Assembly: GCA_026936325.1 (NCBI GenBank)
Contig: JAPTHN010000150.1
Span: 1-64,000, forward strand
Direction: 5' to 3'
DNA length: 64,000 bases
From: Platynereis dumerilii
Lineage: Eukaryota > Annelida > Polychaeta > Phyllodocida > Nereididae
The translations under genes were made by a program, and so were the position numbers. Of the stretch, positions 42,738-54,042 are shown piece by piece. The notes beneath the pieces were generated by a model. The model saw nothing but the letters and a program-made list of their open reading frames with translations, had not been told where the DNA came from and did no database searches. Each line of letters opens with the position of its first letter. Position 1 is the stretch's first letter.

Positions 42738-42812
42738 GGCTATGGTCACATATATGGGGCAGTTCTTACTCTATAGAGGAAGGTATATGGTTCAAGTGCC
42801 CCTGGTGGAATG
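42738..42812 (+). repeat. 75 bp inverted-pair repeat, left copy
   Basis: GGTCACAT---GGGGCAGTTC then TTACTCTATAGAGGAAGGT and GCCCCTGGTGGA are found in reverse complement at 45003-45078. The pair encloses 2.2 kb with no recognised gene. Confidence 0.8.
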
Positions 42813-44993
42813 CAAATTGAGAAAATTGATTAAAATTGCTAAAGGAGCAGTTTTTTAGAACATTCTTCTATGCCCTTTGAAATGAAACTGTTTTAGCTAC
42901 ATCTGGACAACATTTGCATCCATCACACTGCATTTAGGTTCAAATTAAACCTTGCTTTGCCAATTTTACCTGTGTGTGCACTCATATCAGCATACATCAC
43001 AAGGGAATTCCCTTTCACAGCCAATCAGAATCCAGGAGACCACAGAGCCACCATCTGTGTCAGCTGGAACCAAAATCTCAGTCTGCTATTCTGGGATGCC
43101 AGAAGGAACTACTTTTGACCTGGTTTTATAGCACCCTGTCCTCAGTTCACAAAGGCCTTATGCTCTTGTTAAACTCTTTTCCAATTATAGCATGGCATTT
43201 CAGCCTCTATTTAGGCCTTTTTAATAATAAACTTGATGCATGTAGATGGGATGCAGATGGAATGACTCAAAATATTCATGTGTCAAGCGGACTCAAGCCT
43301 AAAATATTTAAAATGTAATTTCATTGTGTATGGCTGTGTAGACTTAAGAGAAATTCAGGAGACCCAATCTTGGCCGCAGCTGCAGTGTAGATAGCGCATT
43401 TCCATTTGCACACCACTTTGTAATTTCCGAAATGTGTATATACTTGCAAAATAATGTACAAGGTGTGAAAAAATAAAAGAAATCTAAATCTAAGCCATTT
43501 CAACCTCCCCATGGTTGGCATGCATTTTGACCTAATTGAAACTGTTGCCAAGTTTTGTCTCACAAGGTGAGCAATTTTTTTTCATTCTGGTGAATACAGA
43601 GGTACACAACATGTCACAATTGTCACATGTATATTCTCTACACACATACAAGTCAAATATATATATATCTTTTTTTTTCATATTGATCTGGTCCCACGTG
43701 TACATTGGTGGAATGAAAGACTGTTTTTAACCAGAACTTCAAATACCAAGAAAAAGAGGGATAGCTATAGAACACTTTATTTCACAGTATTTAAGATATT
43801 GTTTTATTGCACACCAATTAGTATACAATTGTTGCGTCTATGCAAGCAGAAATATTTAGGACAAACTTGTGATTTTCAACAATTTTTTAAAAAGTGAAAC
43901 ATAGAATAGTAGGCCTAAAAATGACTTTAAAATGACTGCAGATTTAGAAGTTGTTAAACCATGTTTTTATTGTAAGAATTTTAATTAGCACAATAGCAAC
44001 TAAATAAACAACACAGATATTCCATATAGGCCTATAAAACACATTTTCACTGCAAAAAAAAAAGACATGTTACATCATTTAATTAAAATGCACATGATCA
44101 GGTTTAATTACAGATTCAGTATATTATGTTGTGTATTTAATAACTATACTTTTTTTCAATTTTTCCTGCAGCAGTTGCCATGAAAAGTAAAGGAGCACAG
44201 AGCTCTCCTCAATAAATGACCACAGATAGGCCTTATACCATTTTGTCCATCACATATAGGACTATCACAGTCCTGACTCCATGCAAATAACATCCAGTTG
44301 AGATTTGTTATATTCACTTGGGTTTTTGCCCCAGCCAAGAATCAAACCCAGTACAGTTCAATGGAGCAGCTGTGTCAAGAGTCCTTTTTCCACAGAGAGA
44401 TGAGATTGTCCGTGTTTTTCCTTTCAACTAGAAAAAAAAGAAGAAATTATATAATTCTGTGGCAGAATACATATAGATTTAGTCTAACAGCACAATTTTC
44501 GTTTGCTTTAATTATAACTTTCTTGTAATTACAATGGACTACTTCAATGTCCAACAACAGCCAATGACACATCCAATCACCAATGGCTTGCTTCAATTGG
44601 CATCAAGCTGAAGTGCCATTGAGCTGAACTGAAAATTGAGCTTAGGGTCTAATTGCCGTTAACTTACCTGTCAGTGCCTAATACATAATTGCCATCTGGA
44701 CAAGAGTCAATACTTCAATTGCAAAAGCCGTAGGTATATGTTAATCAACCAGAAATTTCACAAAGCTGTGCTTACCTTCATACATGCTCCCAGGATTTTA
44801 TTATTGCTCCCCTTCTCTCTGAAGTCTTTGCAAATGGCTTCCTGGCAGGTGTTTGGATTCCCTTGAATGACTAAGTAGGCCTAATTGCCGTGATTCGGTC
44901 GGCGGATGAATATATCCACTCAGGGATAGCCAAAGGGATATCCCAAAGTATTCTATTTATAACAACTTCCGTGAATATAACCACACACAAGGC
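42813..44993. other. Intergenic stretch, no gene supported
   Basis: Mostly AT-rich. A TA microsatellite lies near 43660 and several A/T runs occur. Open frames are short and not protein-like. Confidence 0.35.
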
Positions 44994-45530
44994 CTATGGT
45001 TTATCCACCAGGGGCGCTTTAACAATACACCTTCCTCTATAGAGTAAGAACTGCAGGGCAAATGTGACCATTTGGCCTGTGTCAAAACCTTTGAAAAAAG
45101 TGCCCATGCTGAGAGGCTGTGCATTATAGATCCTCACAACGTAAAACTTCTTGGAAGAAGGCCCTTCTGCCGGTACTGCAACACTAGGACTATTCAGTTT
45201 CTCTTGCAGTTCTCGATTTTCAGCGCTTGTCTTCTGTAGTTTCTGTAGTTCTGAACGCAGCTTCACATCATTGGCCCCGAGCTGTCTCTTAAGTTCTGCA
45301 TTTTCCTTCGACAGGGCCTTCAACTGGTGTTCATGCAACAGGTTCGAGTCCTTGCATTCTCTCAGAGCAGATTTCAAATCGCTGCATTCTGATGGGAGTC
45401 CAATTAGTTTTGCGCTACATTCAGCCGTTTTTTCTACTTCGGCCTGCAATTTAAGTCTAGTTTTAATCAGTTCTTGCTGAAGCTGTTCTACTCTCTGGTT
45501 TAGATCAATCTGAGTCTTTGGCAGGTTTGC
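44994..45530 (-). CDS. Coiled-coil protein, possible terminal exon
   Basis: Open minus-strand frame of about 178 codons from about 45530 (after an AG at CTGCCAAAG) to a TAG at 44994. It is strongly heptad-like: IDLNQRVEQLQQELIKTRLK, HQLKALSKENAELKRQLG, VKLRSELQKLQKTSAENREL. A Ser/Pro linker (SPSVAVPAEGPSSKKFYVV) and a final 27 residues follow that derive from the repeat at 45003-45078. There is no ATG before the coil, so it is probably a downstream exon or a fragment. No family name is warranted. Confidence 0.5.
   Translation of the reverse strand, partial: ANLPKTQIDLNQRVEQLQQELIKTRLKLQAEVEKTAECSAKLIGLPSECSDLKSALRECKDSNLLHEHQLKALSKENAELKRQLGANDVKLRSELQKLQKTSAENRELQEKLNSPSVAVPAEGPSSKKFYVVRIYNAQPLSMGTFFKGFDTGQMVTFALQFLLYRGRCIVKAPLVDKP
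45003..45078 (-). repeat. 75 bp inverted-pair repeat, right copy
   Basis: Reverse complement of 42738-42812. In the minus-strand frame it supplies the C-terminus of the coiled-coil ORF (QFLLYRGRCIVKAPLVDKP). Confidence 0.8.
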
Positions 45531-46254
45531 TCAAATAGTAGCCCTTGTATCTTCTCCAATGTCTGCGAAATGTTCCGTGTCAGGCTGACTGGTAATGGAG
45601 TGTTTTTGACTTATAAGGAAGCATGTTGTGTTGTTATGCATTTTCTGCTTGCATGACGTTACATTGGATCCAAAGTATGCGTTGTCTTCATTTGCGCTGT
45701 TAGTGCTGATTGTAGCAGTGTCGCGAATAGTAATGGTTGTCTCTTTCCAGGCTTGTTGGGCATTGCGGAACTTGGCAGATGTTATTGTTCATGAGTCATC
45801 TTTTCATGGATTGGAATGGGTTATAGTGATGAACATTTGTTGTATTTCTGATTTTGTAGTTAGGTTTGACCCATTCGGATGTCTGTTACCTAAATGTTGT
45901 GTCACCGATTGACATTCAAGACTTCGGCACAGCTCATATCACTGGTCCTTTGTTGAAGTGGGTGATTGACTGATTGTGGTTGGTTGAACACTTTTAATGA
46001 TTTCTGATTTTCGAGGTGCAGTTGCGGTTGACCCGTTGGATCGGATCAGTGTTATCTTGATGTGGTGATTTCATGGACATTCAATGCATCAGCACAGCTC
46101 ACTGCTCCATCTTTGAAGAGACTAAGGATAACCACTGGCCCTGGTTGGTCTACCACTTTGATTTTTCGTAAGGTCATGTGTTTTGTGGGTTTGATATCTC
46201 AAGTTCTCCAATTGTGGTTATAAATCGGACAAATAATCACAATTTTATGTAGTT
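45531..46254. other. Intergenic stretch, no gene seen
   Basis: T-rich on the plus strand. One related pair of stretches (45840-45960 and 46000-46120) shares GTTTGACCCATTCGGAT / GTTGACCCGTTGGAT and GACATTCAA--C-TC-GCACAGCTCA, a diverged ~180 bp tandem duplication. Confidence 0.4.
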
Positions 46255-46318
46255 ACTGTGAAGCGCATCTGAAGGTCTTTTCCATAGACTGCGCTATATC
46301 AAAATAAATATTTACTAT
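46255..46318 (+). mobile_element. Possible LINE 3' end fragment
   Basis: GAAGCGCATCTGAAGGTC and TGCGCTATATCAAAATAAAT resemble the GCGCTATATAAAATAAA-type 3' ends of CR1/L2-group LINEs. Only this short piece is present. Confidence 0.3.
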
Positions 46319-46367
46319 TTACAAAGAATGGTACTGAACTGTTTGCTGAGCAATGCTTCTGTGAGAG

Positions 46368-46415
46368 TTACCAAGTGCATAAATACAGGATGTAAAGCCC
46401 CAATCATCCATCCAC
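46368..46415 (+). mobile_element. SINE 3' fragment (ATCC-tail family)
   Basis: TTACCAAGTGCATAAATACA, GGATGTAAAGCCCCAATCAT and CCATCCA match the end of the SINE at 46771-46975. Confidence 0.7.
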
Positions 46416-46770
46416 CTTCTCTGAGAGACAAGGCTTGTTGTCCAGCAAAATCTGGTTGTTTGGCTTTTTTGAAATGGTGGTTTACATAGTCGTTTGTATT
46501 TCAGCAGGAATGTTGAATATTTTATCTGTTGATTTGACAATTAAATTGGAGAGTGGATAAATTTCATTACTCTGTATTTTGTGGGAAGGAAATCAACGTC
46601 AGCGCCACACATCTACCCAAGTGTACTGGGTTGTACCGATCAAAGTAGAGTGAATGGCAGATGGAGAGGTGACCTAATTCATGTTCAGCATTGACACAAT
46701 ATCAGTAAAATGACAGAACCACTTTAGGATAACCTATGTTAAGTGTGACCCATGGCACTGTCAGTCTATC

Positions 46771-46975
46771 GGGGGGAGGGTTGGTCTAGTGGTAGCGTGC
46801 TGGACTGCCAATCGCTGGGTCCAGGGTTCGAATCCAGCTCTTGCCGGGTCACCTGGGCCTATGTTGGACGGTTGTTTCAAGCATCCTTCACCTCATTGCC
46901 ATGACCTCCTCCTGTCCTAATTAGCCTACCAAGAGTATAAATACAGGATGTAAAGCCCCAATCATCCATCCATCC
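46771..46975 (+). mobile_element. Complete tRNA-derived SINE with target duplication
   Basis: A 205 bp SINE. It has an A box TGGTCTAGTGG (46782-46792) and B box GGTTCGAATCC (46825-46835), both matching the RNA polymerase III consensus; a body with CCTCCTGTCCTAATTAGCC; and an (ATCC)n tail. It is flanked by ACTGTCAGTCTATC (46757-46770) and ACTGTCAGTCTGTC (46976-46989), a 13/14 target-site duplication. It is transcribed by Pol III and moved by a partner LINE that is not identified here. Confidence 0.92.
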
Positions 46976-46989
46976 ACTGTCAGTCTGTC

Positions 46990-49540
46990 ACTGTAGGTGG
47001 CAAAGCACAATTATTGGTTGCAGTTCTCTCATACTTAGTAATTAATAGCAGATATATATCATTATTTGTTTCATTTAAACTTTTTGCAGCAGTTTCGGGT
47101 CCTTGGCACTGTGTGCCACTTCAGATCATGATACACTGGTGCTTCCATGCTTGGTTTTAAAACTTGTTAACATGATAAATGTAATTGGAAAATTAGTATT
47201 TGTTAAGTTGGACCAGTCTGGTGAGTAATTTTGCCACAAATTGTAATGCCACATCTAGCAGTATAATGTACTATATTGTAATGCTGTCTTATGTCAGTAA
47301 TGCTATTATGTTACTTCACTCTTTACAATGTTTTGCCTTTTGAATAGTTGATATTACTTAGTTGTTTGTGTTGCTACTATGATTATTATGTTTGTCTATT
47401 TATTATGAATTATTGTACGCCAGAAACCTTTTGGCTTTACATGAGAAATTAATTTATTTGCGAATATCAACAAGCATTATGTTGTTTGCTGTTATGTATA
47501 AAATATATGTTTATTATGACACAGTTTTTCTCATTGTTGTGGCAGGCTTAAATTGCAAGTGTATTCATCTGACATCATTATCATAATCATCATTCATTTT
47601 CAAACATCATCATGTTCTTTTTCTGTATTTATGGGTTGAAGTTATTAAGTAGCATTGGGGAACACCAACTTTGTGGCAATGGTATTTTATGCTCAGGTTG
47701 TCCAGGAACATTTCCCCCTTTACCTTCCTTCATTTCATGATCTGTGTATATTTATTTGTTTTAACCTTTAATGAAAAATGTTACAGGCGATTTCATTGCC
47801 ATGCGATTCCTGGCATTCACACTGGACTGTGAGGAATCAATGCTAAAGCAGTGCTTACTACGTTTGATAAATCAAATGTGTGACGTTCTGTTGTTTCTTA
47901 GCCAATCAGATTAACTGAAAATGTCATGTATTTGGTGGGTCTAGAACCTAAGAATCGCGTACTAATGAAATTACCTGTAACATTCAATATGTTAATCGGC
48001 TTGTCAAAGTTGCATCAATCTCATGCTTCCATGATCGGATTCTTGTGTCACTGTTTTATTCTTTTGGAGTGTTTCTCTCCGAATACCTCAATATTGATAT
48101 TAAGCCAATGACGAAAAATATATTTTGTCGAGAAATTGTATTCATCTGTGTGATCATGTCTGATATATTAATTGTTTTGATTGCTGTATATATTTGTCCT
48201 TATATATGTTTGAATAAGTCGTAGTAATATGACTATGACTGATCATGCTGATTTGCATTGCTGAATTAATTGTTTTCAGAGACAGCTTGTTTGAAGTAAT
48301 CATTAATTCTGAGATCTGTGATGCTATGGAGTTTGTAACTACCATTGGATTTTGTTTTTGTAATTTGTGTTTTTATTACGCCTTACCTTCTCCATTCTTT
48401 ATTTGTTTTGTTTTATCTCTTTATTGTTTATTTATTAATACAGATTAATGATATTTTTTTGTACTTTGGTATGCTATTGAACCTCATCTCCATTTCAAAA
48501 AGTTGTGTTAGTAAAAAAAAATGTTTGACAAATAAATGTCTTCATGAAATTATTAACAGTCTTGTCTGATATATTAATGCACTACAGGGCAAAACATCAG
48601 TAAACTTAACAGAATCTCATTTAATTTCAACATGCTTTGATTTCTATGGATAATTCGCAAAAACATAGCTTCATTTGATTCATTTTAAGTCAGTCAATAG
48701 CAACATTATCTTCGAATGGAATAGGGTTTTCCTTTTGACTTTTTGCCAAGTCTTCTTCACAACTTATTGTGCCACAAAATGTCTTTGAAGGTAGACTTTG
48801 CTTAAATTTCTTAATTCTTTTGGGAATTTTTGTATTGGGCTACACTTCTGAATAACTTTGAGCATGACAAGATGTCTATATTTTTCCCATTCATGTTTCA
48901 CTGCTGTCCAAAGCTCCTGTGTCACTGAATTTTTGTCCTGTTGGATAAACCCCAAAAATTAAAAGGAAAAGCAATTTCATCCTGAGATAATGTTAATATT
49001 GCTTGACTGACAAAATATTGACATGGTCATAACTCAAAATCTTGACATTTTGGAGAAATTCTGATTCTGAATTGATTAATAGGATTTTTAATGTCTTGTG
49101 AATTACACTAAGAATATTGATATTATTTTTTTTATTGGTACTGGTTTGAATCCACTTTTTTTTTTAAATTAATATAAAAATCTATTTTCCTTTGTTTTTT
49201 GGAAAAATGTTTGTTTATACAAGCATGTCTGAAAATTTGGTGCAGAATATAACAAATAGTGGATGTTGAGTCAACCAATGACTTTTAATGGCCGCAGCAT
49301 GACATATTTGTCAGTATTACTGCTTCGGCCAATCAAACTCAATATTGGTCTCCTCGCCATCCACTATCTACATATATATCAGTCAAAATAAAATTCTGAA
49401 TGAAATTTGAATCACTAAAATACCAATACCATTTTAATTCGAAGTCCAGAAAAACCTACCATCAAGTGGTGCCTCTATTTACACTCTGTCTTAGTGAGTA
49501 CCCCCCACCCTCTCCCCGGGGTATCGCCATCAAAATTTTC
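46990..49540. other. AT-rich intergenic stretch, no gene supported
   Basis: T-rich with short frames only. A minus-strand stretch at 48955-48764 (LWTAVKHEWEKYRHLVM) is weakly protein-like but I could not place it. TCTGATATATTAAT occurs twice (48159 and 48564). Confidence 0.35.
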
Positions 49541-49813
49541 TCAGCATAGTTTTACTCCGCAGTGGATATTTCCTTGAGGCACTAGACTCTCCGGTGCCCC
49601 AAATCCTCTTCCATGGCAGCGGTTGTTCCAGTGGTCTCCAGTCTGGTGCCAGTTGTAGGCATAGCATAGAGGCTCTTTCGCACACTGCTGTTTACACCAC
49701 TCGATGTCGGTCGTCAGTCCAAAGTAGAAGATTTCAGGTCTGTGTTCTCCTGTGATTCCATACATCAACAATCCCATAACTGCGTTATGACCTGGTTTGT
49801 CTTCCCAACACTC
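49541..49813 (-). CDS. Terminal exon with PAN/apple-like Cys domain
   Basis: The minus strand opens at a good 3' splice site (TTTTGTTGTGATTACAG) and reads ECWEDKPGHNAVMGLLMYG, then TDIEWCKQQCAKEPLCYAYN, WHQTGDHWNNRCHGRGFG and NIHCGVKLC before a TGA at 49541. Cys spacing C-x3-C-x5-C-yAYNW then NRC and a closing HC--KLC fits secreted or membrane PAN/apple-like adhesion modules. About 90 residues are encoded. Upstream exons were not found in the window. The frame is clean and codon use is coding-like, so this is probably a live host gene whose body lies to the right of 49.8 kb or is split by long introns. Confidence 0.65.
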   Translation of the reverse strand, partial: ECWEDKPGHNAVMGLLMYGITGEHRPEIFYFGLTTDIEWCKQQCAKEPLCYAYNWHQTGDHWNNRCHGRGFGAPESLVPQGNIHCGVKLC

Positions 49814-50099
49814 TGTAATCACAACAAAATCCTGTCAGCAAGCAGTCTGTAATTTTTAATTCTAATGCATGCAGTTTCTTAAAAATTATGTATGCAACCA
49901 TTCAATCTGTAATGAGGTTCTGCATGGATGGGCTTTTGTGTCCACCTGTCCCTTGGCCATTTAACTTTTGATTTCCCTGTCCCTTTGCAATTTTACTTTT
50001 GAATTCCCTGTCCCCTTATCCCTGTCCCTCTGAGTTGGATTTTTATGTCCCCTTATGAAGAATGCGTCTAACAAAAATATAGCAACAGCAGGTCCTGTG
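49814..50099. other. Intron-like stretch with CCCTGTCC repeats
   Basis: TGTCCC and TTTAACTTTTGATTTCCCTG words repeat three times (49950-50045). No gene. Confidence 0.35.
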
Positions 50100-50512
50100 G
50101 CTCAACTATCTGAAAATGTTGGAATAGTTATGGGGGTCCCTGGAGTCTTCCAACATGAATGAGGTATTAGTGGGGGCCCTTTAAAGTAAGTCCAAAAGTA
50201 AGGCAGGCAGAGTTATGAATCTAAAACATATCGGAACAGTTCGGGGCCCCCATAATCTTTTAGCATGAATGAGGTCTTAATGGCCCGGGGGCCCTTCAAA
50301 GTAAGCCTAACGGTAAAGCAGGCAGAATTGTGCTGATTTATGCATCTGAAAAATAATGGAGAATTCTGGAGTAGTTCAGGGGATCTGAGTCTTTCAGCAG
50401 GAATGAAGTATGGGGTTGGGGGTGGTGGGGAGTATCGAATTCAGGCAGGCAAAGTTAGTATATTATATTTTAAAAAAAGTAGTTCAGGGGCCCCAGAAGT
50501 ATGTGAAATGAA
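50100..50512 (+). repeat. ~110-137 bp degenerate tandem repeat, four units
   Basis: AGTTCGGGGCCCC-like words followed by CATGAATGAGG recur at about 50125, 50237, 50374 and 50481, with AAGCAGGCAGA between units. Confidence 0.75.
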
Positions 50513-50572
50513 TGAGGCAAAATTATACATTATCAGCCAATTTGGTCTGTTATTGCTTCTTAGCTGTTATTA

Positions 50573-50632
50573 CAAAAGCAAAATCTGAAGCCAGGCCTTA
50601 TTACCAAAGCAAAATCTGAAGCCAGGCCTTAT
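50573..50632 (+). repeat. Tandem duplication of ~30 bp
   Basis: AAAGCAAAATCTGAAGCCAG and GCCTTAT occur twice head to tail with CTAT/ACCA variation between copies. Confidence 0.9.
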
Positions 50633-50679
50633 ATTAATACATGTATATGTAGATCAGAAAAACATTGGTATTGTTCAAG

Positions 50680-52264
50680 AGAGCTTTTTTTCCTCGGTGA
50701 TTATGAGTTGTAATCTGTCAAACTGGCGACTATGGCTACTAAGGGGATTACTGACCAGTTAAGATAACAGTGTTAAACAAGCAAACACTCTCAACAGTTA
50801 TATTTCTAACAACTGTGAAGATTTTCAATAGAATGAACAGTTTTTCTCTATGCTTTTCCCTCCCCCAACCTACCTCGCGAAAAACAGTCAATCAAATCAA
50901 ATTTCACACTTTAGCAAGTTTAAGAATACAGTTGTTTTAAAATCGTTTAATTCTAAAGTTATTAATGTAAATACATTTACAAAAAAAAACTTAACCCGGG
51001 TATGATTTTCTCTGTCCAAGGTCATTTCAGGCCAGTAGACTAATAAGTAAAATACAGACGGAGCCATCCACATATACCCAATGTGTGGGGTATTGTACTT
51101 TAATGAAAAATGTTTTATTACCGAGTAATATCTGTCTATCTATCTATCGATATAGTGATCTATCTATGTGTATGTATCTTTTGAATGAGATAATATTTGT
51201 GTATGTGCTTTGATTTCATTATTTAACTATATAATACCTGATAGTTGGTGACTAAGCACAGCTATTTAATTGTGACTTCAGCAGTGAAATACTCTTCAGT
51301 CTGTGGGATTGGTAGAAACATCATAGCCGCCTAACAGTCACTTGCTTAATGTCAGTCTCAATCCCATAGTCGCCAACAGGTATTGTGAGCAGTAATCACC
51401 CAAAATTGTGACTCAGGAGATCCTAGGGCAAATGTGACGACGCAATGGAGCCCAATATACCAACACCCAAACTGACAATATTTTTTTAGAGGCGATGCAT
51501 CAGCCTATCGCTGATATAGTCTTAGTGATTCTATATATAGCCACTCGCCTCTGTATAGATGGCCACAGGCTTCCCGACAGGAGGCTTTTCCAAGATTCTG
51601 AATTTCAGTCTGTGAAACTTCGTCATCAGAACGGGTGGCCAGCGTCGTAGTAAAATGCGGACGGGCCTAATTCGCGGAACGGCGGGCTGCGGGATTTGGT
51701 AGTAAAACGCGGATGCTCAGTTGCGGAACAGGACGCTTTTGCGGGATCGGGCCGAAATTAAATGTAGATGGGATGAAATATGTGGAACGAGCTGAATTTG
51801 CTTTAAAAATCGCCTCTATTTTTTTTTGAAAAAATTTTCTTGTTTATTACCAGGGGGGGGGGGGTGCATCCAGGAAATATGGGGAGGGGGTTGTCAGGTT
51901 ATCCATTTTTGGAGGGCATAGTCCACAGAACACATCTACGCCATACAATTCCCCCTACTTCCATCCCTGAAATAAGTTTTCTAAGATAATGAACAATTTA
52001 CTCAATTGCTTAATCTCAGTCTCAATCTCATAGTCGCCTTCACATTTGTTGAGTTGATGGAGCCTCCCCCCTTTCCTCCTGTTTCTCATTGTTTCACTTT
52101 GTTTTGCACTGGGACCAGGCTTTTTCAACACAAAATAATCCATGTGTAACTGTATGAAACAGAACAAACATCTTAAAAACTGTCATAAACTCTTTTTGTG
52201 CGACTTTGGTCATTCTGTAGATTACAGACATTACACTTTGTAATCACCGAGGAAAAAAAGCTCT
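50680..52264. mobile_element. DNA element with AGAGCTTTTTTTCC ends
   Basis: AGAGCTTTTTTTCCTCGG then TGATTA at 50680 is repeated in reverse to 52264. Outside the ends the triplet AAG occurs on both sides (50677-50679 and 52265-52267), which may be a short target duplication or chance. The interior holds repeated CAATC-CATAGTCGCC words and a nested element, and no transposase. It is 1585 bp and non-autonomous. Confidence 0.75.
51480..51829. mobile_element. Nested small inverted-end element
   Basis: ATTTTTTTAGAGGCGAT (51480) and ATCGCCTCTATTTTTTTT (to 51829) are inverted repeats of about 16 bp. The inside is CpG-rich (GCGGACGGGCC, GCGGAACGGCGGG, GCGGGATCGGG), unlike the host element. Probably a MITE inserted in the outer element. 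Confidence 0.6.
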
Positions 52265-52439
52265 AAGGGGCGCTTGTAGTCTTGGGACATAATGAGTAAG
52301 CCATTAGCGTTTCAGTCTAGATGTTGATTTTGCCCTACGTTTATCTGTTTCTATGATATTTCAGTGATTTTGGACATTGTTTGTTTACTATAGTATGGAA
52401 GTAACAGAATCGGTTGACTGTTTTGTATAACCATCCCAT

Positions 52440-53150
52440 ACAGACCAACATCTGGCTATGGACTCCCATCATCCACAACAGCATAAACTTGGTGTCATTC
52501 AGACTTTAGTGAACAGAGACTCTTTTATCATGAAGGCCTGTGACAAAGACACCGAGATAAGGAACATCAATACAGCTCTCGGCAGATGTGGATACAAAAG
52601 GCCACATTAAGGCCCACATTTTGCAGTGGCCTTAAAGAAAAGGACACCATCAACTGAAACAGAAAGGACTTCTTCGAGTAACCGTGGCAGAGTGACTCTT
52701 CCCTATAATATCAGAGGAATATCAGAAGGAATGAGACGCATCCTTGTTAAACGAGGCATTCAAGTGCATTTCAAACCCTGGAATAAACTTAGAGAACTGT
52801 TGGTAGCACCGAAGGACTACTGTTGCATCATCTATAAAGTGTCCTGTTCTCACTGCCCAGCTTCGTACGTGGGTGAAACAGGCAGATCCCTAGGCACCCG
52901 CATGTCTGAACATGACCGAGAAATGTCTCCCATCTACACACATGCAAGGCAATCGGCACATGAGATTAGATTAGATGAGGCTACTTTTCTTGACAAAGAT
53001 GCAGATTGGTACACCAGAGGCATCAAGGAATCAATTTTCATCAAGATTCATCAAAGCAACTTGAACCGGGATGGGGGAAGATACCACCTCCCCTCGATCT
53101 ACTCTTCTCTGCTGAGTCAACTGAGAACAACATCACTCCAGCTGACTTAG
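52440..53150 (+). pseudogene. Penelope-like element, 3' part with GIY-YIG nuclease
   Basis: The start reads TDQHLAMDSHHPQQHKLGVI and TALGRCGYKRPH, the C-terminal part of a Penelope-type reverse transcriptase. The linker follows: LPYNIRGISEGMRRILVKRG, LRELLVAPKD. The GIY-YIG endonuclease is CCIIYKVSCSHCPASYVGET then GRSLGTRMSEH, ending AIFIKIHQSNLNRD-like and LPSIYSSLL. Order and motifs fit Penelope-like elements. The copy is 5'-truncated, and an in-frame stop separates the RT tail from the nuclease part, so it is inactive. Confidence 0.9.
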
Positions 53151-54042
53151 CACAACGACACCCCTCAGTGATCAGTTTTGGGTGAACAAGGACTAGTGCA
53201 ACAGCCCGAACGCTTCCAATGGAGGTAAATATAGCTGTTTGTATACTAATAATTGGAATACTAGAGATATAATCTATACTAAATTTGTTACTATTCCATA
53301 CCATGAAACCTGGCTAAACATGGGGGGGGGAGGGTTTCTAAGCATCTTTTTGGATCCATGTAATGACTACGAGTGCATTTTCTTTGGCAATAGGGGTCCA
53401 TGTCCCACACTTTGAAATGCCACCCTGTGTTTCTGTGTAAAATATGGGTGACTATATGGAAACAACGGATGTGTATCAAGTTATGAGATGTATGCAGAAG
53501 CCCTTGAATGTGAGCTGCCCCTGGTGAGAATGGAGAGAAATTCACAAAATACAGAGCAAGTTAATGAAAGAAATTGGGAAGAAAAAAATAGGTCTGTAGG
53601 AGAAGAAAGGATGAGAAGAGGTTTGAAAGTGGTAGCATTTTTTTGATGAAGGAGAATCAGTGTTTTAACACCTGGGAAGAGCAGGAGAGAGACAGGATGA
53701 CAAAGACCTTGGACAAAGCAAGGCAGGACCTCTGGTGCTACACTTTTATATAGATTGATTTAATTGTAAATTTTGCATTCTGGTCTTGCTCAGTTTTGGT
53801 GAAATAATTCTTTCTGGGCAGTCTTGAAATGAATTATTTGTGGTGGGGGTTTTTCTTAAGAAGGTGATGCTTGATTTAGGAATGAATATTCCGGGACTTT
53901 GCCCGCTTGAAATAATTATGGCAGCGGTTACTATAGTCTAGGCGAGATTCCTGAAACTGTGACTTTAATAGGCATTTCTTGTTAAAAGTCGGTAACAAGT
54001 GGTTTTAACCTAATTTGAGGGTGCTGGTTCTGAATCCGCTTG
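53151..54042. other. Intergenic stretch, no gene seen
   Basis: A G run lies at about 53322. GA-rich 53570-53740. Nothing coding is recognised. Confidence 0.35.

Noticed and set aside
46771-46850. Possible functional tRNA gene
   Set aside because: A and B boxes fit, but no acceptor stem pairs, the sequence continues into a SINE body with ATCC tail, and a target duplication flanks the whole.
48764-48955. Tc1-like transposase C-terminus
   Set aside because: One Trp-rich helix looks similar, but the expected DDE blocks and the family's closing motif are absent.
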